Part shown: in pieces, positions 61,431 to 64,000 of the stretch
Layout of the letters: the number at the start of each line of letters is the position of its first letter
How positions within the stretch are numbered: the first letter of the stretch is position 1
From: Cytophagaceae bacterium
GTDB lineage: Bacteria; Bacteroidota; Bacteroidia; Cytophagales; JAIYAX01
Length of the DNA stretch: 64,000 nucleotides
Direction of reading: 5' to 3'
Assembly (NCBI GenBank): GCA_027488815.1
Contig: JAIYAX010000023.1
Coordinates: 48,222 to 112,221 of the forward strand
Notes under the pieces: model-generated
Databases searched by the model: none
Seen by the model: the letters and a program-made list of their open reading frames with translations, nothing else
What the model was told of the DNA's origin: nothing
Translations under genes and position numbers: made by a program

Positions 61431-62294
61431 ATGAGTAAATATTTCTATTTGGTCTTGGTAGTGCATGGGTTGTTCTTCAATGAAGTATACTCCCAGCCCT
61501 TCTCAATATCTTTTAAGCCATTAGTTGGTTATCATCAGCAATATTTTACTAAGCATAACTACAAGGGAGATCAGCAAGGAATAAAATTTGAGAATATAGG
61601 AACAAGGGCGGGATTTATAGCATTGCTTTTTGCTTTTGACAGACCAAACTCTAAGATAAGTTATGAAACTGGATTTGTATTTGATCATTGCAGTGAATAT
61701 GCATCCGTTTTTGAAGAGATTAATTTCACTAATTCATCAAATTTTTCTGGTATTGGTTTAAGCAGGAATTCTCCACAATCAGTGCTAAGGTTTGCAATTT
61801 TTGCAAAAAGGATGTTTAAAAGCAGAAGTTATTACAATATCTCGAAAAATAAATACTTACTTAATGGAAAACCTTATTTGATAGGAGGTCTATCCCTTGA
61901 TTATATTGGAGAAATAGGCATTCCTTTAGACTCAGGTTCTAGAACCTTAAAACATTCATTCGAATTTAATGATAAAAGGTTAAGCATATCATCAAACCCA
62001 GGTATCGTAAATCACTACTCAGTCTCCTTACATTTTGGTGCTGGCTTTCAATTTACTCACAAAACCAAGCAACGTTTTGATGTACGCATGGTCTATTGCC
62101 TAGGCTTGAGCAATATGATCAGGAATGAGATCAATTACACCACAGCGAACGGAAACAGTGGCACTTTTTATACCTTCAGTCGGGGTAGTAACTTGAACCT
62201 TTCTATCAGCTACCCATTTGCGCTCTACCGGCATAAAAAACCAAAAGATGGAATACAACAAAATTCCACTGATCCTCGTTTTTTTAAACAGTAG
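61431..62294 (+). CDS. Exported outer-membrane beta-barrel-like protein A1, unknown function
   Basis: 287 residues. Signal peptide ends at EVYSQPF near residue 22. The mature part has alternating strands typical of small Bacteroidetes barrel proteins (PorT/OMP-like), e.g. LHFGAGFQFTHKTKQRFDVR near 200, and LNLSISYPFALYRHKK near the end. I do not recognise the family. Its C-terminal ~60 residues are repeated in the hybrid pseudogene downstream, showing it is one member of an A-B gene pair that was duplicated. Its last 47 bases overlap the start of B1. Confidence 0.65.
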   Translation: MSKYFYLVLVVHGLFFNEVYSQPFSISFKPLVGYHQQYFTKHNYKGDQQGIKFENIGTRAGFIALLFAFDRPNSKISYETGFVFDHCSEYASVFEEINFTNSSNFSGIGLSRNSPQSVLRFAIFAKRMFKSRSYYNISKNKYLLNGKPYLIGGLSLDYIGEIGIPLDSGSRTLKHSFEFNDKRLSISSNPGIVNHYSVSLHFGAGFQFTHKTKQRFDVRMVYCLGLSNMIRNEINYTTANGNSGTFYTFSRGSNLNLSISYPFALYRHKKPKDGIQQNSTDPRFFKQ

Positions 62295-62719
62295 TCAGCA
62301 GCTTGTTGCACAACGAAATTATTTTCTTGGCTATTCCTATGTGTTTGGGCATTCTCATACCCCAAGAATAGAGGGCAATACCCCGGCAGAACTGGCTGCC
62401 GCTTGGGAAGATGGCCGGGCAGTCAAGAGTATATCCCTTTCTTTCGGTTTTTCTTCAAAACGTAACTCTAACCGCCGATACATTTTTTCGTCCTTCCGGC
62501 GACATCTGGACCGCAATGTGTCTGTTACTATCAAGGGGTTTAATACGCCTGGTCTATTGCCTACGTCTGAGCAATATGATCAGAAATGAGGTCAATTACA
62601 CCACTGTAAATGGAGACAGCGGCTATTTTTATACCTTCAGCCGAGGCATTAATATAAACCTCTCCATCAGTTATCCTTTCGCCCTCTACAGAAATAAAAA
62701 AGTAAAAAATGAAGATTAA
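62248..62719 (+). pseudogene. Hybrid pseudogene: N-terminus of gene B1 fused out of frame to C-terminus of gene A2
   Basis: From ATG 62248 the frame encodes a signal-like start and QRNYFLGYSYVFGHSHTPRI, then NRRYIFSSFRRHLDRNVSV, clearly a paralogue of the N-terminal ~100 residues of the gene at 62709. At about 62545 this homology stops and DNA matching 62078-62230 of gene A1 begins (CTGGTCTATTGCCTA, then GAGCAATATGATCAG); in the next frame it encodes SNMIRNEVNYTTVNGDSGYF and FALYRNKK up to the stop at 62717-62719. The B frame runs to 62589 and is not in phase with A. It is best read as the scar of a deletion in a tandem A-B-A-B array. Confidence 0.82.
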
Positions 62720-63497
62720 ATCTCTTGTGCTGGTCTTTATTGTCTTTGTGGCTTTGTCAGCTCATGCACAGAGAAACTATTTTATAGGTGCTTCTTATGT
62801 TTTTGGGCATTCCCATACACCCTTTGTTGAATCTAGTATCGAAACCCGGCTGGATCGGGAGCGCAGTGATGGAAGGACACAAAAAAGTTTTGCATGGTCT
62901 TTTGGCTTCACACAAAAGGGCAAGCTCAACCGCAGGTTTATTTTCTCAACTTTTTTTCGCCACATGGGTAGAAGGGTTTCGATTCAAGTCCCCGGTTTTT
63001 ATGAATTGAATAACAACTGGGTGGGGCCTATTTCAGCAAGAAATTACACCTTTGCCGTTTCTGAACGCAAGTTTTTAAGTAAGAATAACAAGCTTAGCCT
63101 TGAAATAAGCCCTGGTATATCCCTGATACCTAGTCTTTTTTCTTCCCGCAGAGAGCAATCAATAGGACAAAGTACAGTTACTCTCGTAACACTTGAGGAT
63201 AATGAGGTGGTCACATTTGATTACACCAAAACTTTCAATCTTCATCCTCCCCGAATTGACCTTTTTTTGAACATGAGTACTTTGCTGGTGTACAACTTTC
63301 ACGGGGTACATCATGTCACTTTAGGCTTCGAAGGTTTTGTGGGTTTGTTTGATCAGGGCAGTACCACTATCCAGCTTTCTCATCCTGACCATGGCTTGCA
63401 TAAAGTGAAAGTAAGATACTATGGCCTTGGTCTTAATTTTCAGATCGGGTACAGGATGCAGATTTTCAGAACGAAAAACTGGGAGATTGGGGAGTAA
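62709..63497 (+). CDS. Exported outer-membrane protein B2, unknown function
   Basis: 262 residues. Signal peptide ends at SAHAQRN near residue 21. The mature part starts RNYFIGASYVFGHSHTPFVE and is built of beta strands (WSFGFTQKGKLNRRFIFSTF; VRYYGLGLNFQIGYRMQIFR at the end), as for a small outer-membrane barrel. It is the intact homologue of the truncated B1 copy. ATG 62709 overlaps the A2 stop by 11 bp, implying that A and B were a coupled pair. Confidence 0.68.
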   Translation: MKIKSLVLVFIVFVALSAHAQRNYFIGASYVFGHSHTPFVESSIETRLDRERSDGRTQKSFAWSFGFTQKGKLNRRFIFSTFFRHMGRRVSIQVPGFYELNNNWVGPISARNYTFAVSERKFLSKNNKLSLEISPGISLIPSLFSSRREQSIGQSTVTLVTLEDNEVVTFDYTKTFNLHPPRIDLFLNMSTLLVYNFHGVHHVTLGFEGFVGLFDQGSTTIQLSHPDHGLHKVKVRYYGLGLNFQIGYRMQIFRTKNWEIGE

Positions 63498-63576
63498 ATA
63501 AACCACTTTCATGTACTAAGTGAATTGGTGAGCCCAAAGGCATACTTGGCTTTTATTCCTGTTAACATCGTCTAAT

Positions 63577-63738
63577 GAAAGCCCTTTAGGGCTGTGATAT
63601 TGGTAATGCGCTACCAATTCCGACATGCCTGCTTTCCCGGTAGGGACAGAACCTTAAGATAACGTAGTCTAGCCAAACCAGGAGTCAGATTTCAAGAAAT
63701 AAAGATCGTTAACTATTCTGTCCCTACGGGACAAAACT
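63577..63738. repeat. Palindrome-rich direct repeat, copy 1
   Basis: Shares long identical blocks with 63819-63975: AAGCCCTTTAGGGCTGTGAT at its start and AACGTAGTCTAGCCAAACCA in the middle, then TCAGATTTCAAGAAATAAAG. Small hairpins: AGCCCT/AGGGCT (about 63580-63593), TGTCCC/GGGACA (about 63720-63733). No coding potential. The region 63498-64000 has no gene. Confidence 0.8.
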
Positions 63739-63818
63739 GAAACAATAACTTCAATTACTAAACGATATATTGTGCCTAAAGGCACATCTACTCAGCAGGC
63801 TTATTTGATATAGTCTAG

Positions 63819-63975
63819 GAAAGCCCTTTAGGGCTGTGATATTGGTAAAACGCTATCTTCTCCAAATTGCCTGCTGTCCCGCTAGGGACAGAACCTTAAG
63901 AGAACGTAGTCTAGCCAAACCAGGAGTCAGATTTCAAGAAATAAAGATCATTAGCTATTCTGTCCCTACAGGACA
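63819..63975. repeat. Palindrome-rich direct repeat, copy 2
   Basis: 242 bp downstream of copy 1 and in the same orientation. Contains TGTCCC-GCTA-GGGACA (about 63875-63890) and TGTCCC near the end. Between the copies TGTGCC-TAAA-GGCACA (about 63771-63786) is a further hairpin. Confidence 0.8.
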
Positions 63976-64000
63976 TAACCTCCATTAAACTGATTAATTC

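Overview
The window is a stretch of a Bacteroidetes chromosome, most likely of the order Cytophagales. The evidence is an alternative complex III plus cytochrome oxidase operon in Bacteroidetes order, two large exported proteins ending in type IX secretion (T9SS) sorting domains, the long form of IspG, DUF420 and DUF983 companions, and repeated promoters of the Bacteroidetes type (TTG, about 19-22 bases, TAnnTTTG). No rRNA, tRNA or CRISPR array was seen.

Region 1 (1-14113) is one long plus-strand respiratory operon. It holds actB (5' truncated by the window edge), actC, actD, actE and actF; oxidase subunits II and I; heme A and heme O synthases; two subunit III paralogues; subunit IV; and four small assembly-type genes. 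One of these is a Sco1-like protein that has lost its copper-binding residues. Together they move electrons from menaquinol through complex III and the ActE haem directly to a haem-copper oxidase, with haem maturation enzymes made in the same operon. An NtrY-like histidine kinase and a 1156-residue outer-membrane protein follow, coupled by overlapping stop and start codons (14132-21294).

Region 2 (21438-37608) is mostly housekeeping: tex, an isolated AlbA/Schlafen-type ATP-binding gene, an MlaFE-type lipid ABC transporter, a short-chain dehydrogenase, ispG with two small genes, a T9SS-sorted BNR-repeat protein, a lysine/glutamate-rich lipoprotein-like gene, and leuS.

Region 3 (37609-41047) is the accessory part. 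A VapBC-type antitoxin gene is intact, but its PIN toxin is cut off after 13 codons by a repeat. A YoeB-type toxin has lost its N-terminus at the edge of a second copy of the same repeat. An apparently intact hicAB pair and two AT-rich orphan membrane-protein genes complete the region. The repeat is a 238-239 bp element with imperfect terminal inverted repeats of about 37 bp (two full copies and several fragments). The layout looks like a toxin-antitoxin accumulation site colonised by a MITE-like element.

Region 4 (41048-55146) holds a pterin cluster (PTPS/QueD, folE and a short-chain dehydrogenase lacking its catalytic tyrosine, then a flavin reductase), a CrtI/CrtISO-like oxidase next to an AlkB alkane hydroxylase, an M28 peptidase with a PD40 propeller protein, a cold-shock gene and a universal stress gene with clear promoters and terminators, an envelope cluster (TonB-C, PorV-like, helix-hairpin-helix plus barrel), a CREST-family membrane protein and a TMEM175-family channel.

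Region 5 (55320-64000) holds a 1862-residue T9SS-sorted beta-helix protein with an internal 575-residue duplication, a tandem-duplicated pair of barrel-protein genes whose middle copies have fused into a frame-shifted hybrid pseudogene, and a terminal 400-bp pair of palindrome-rich direct repeats.
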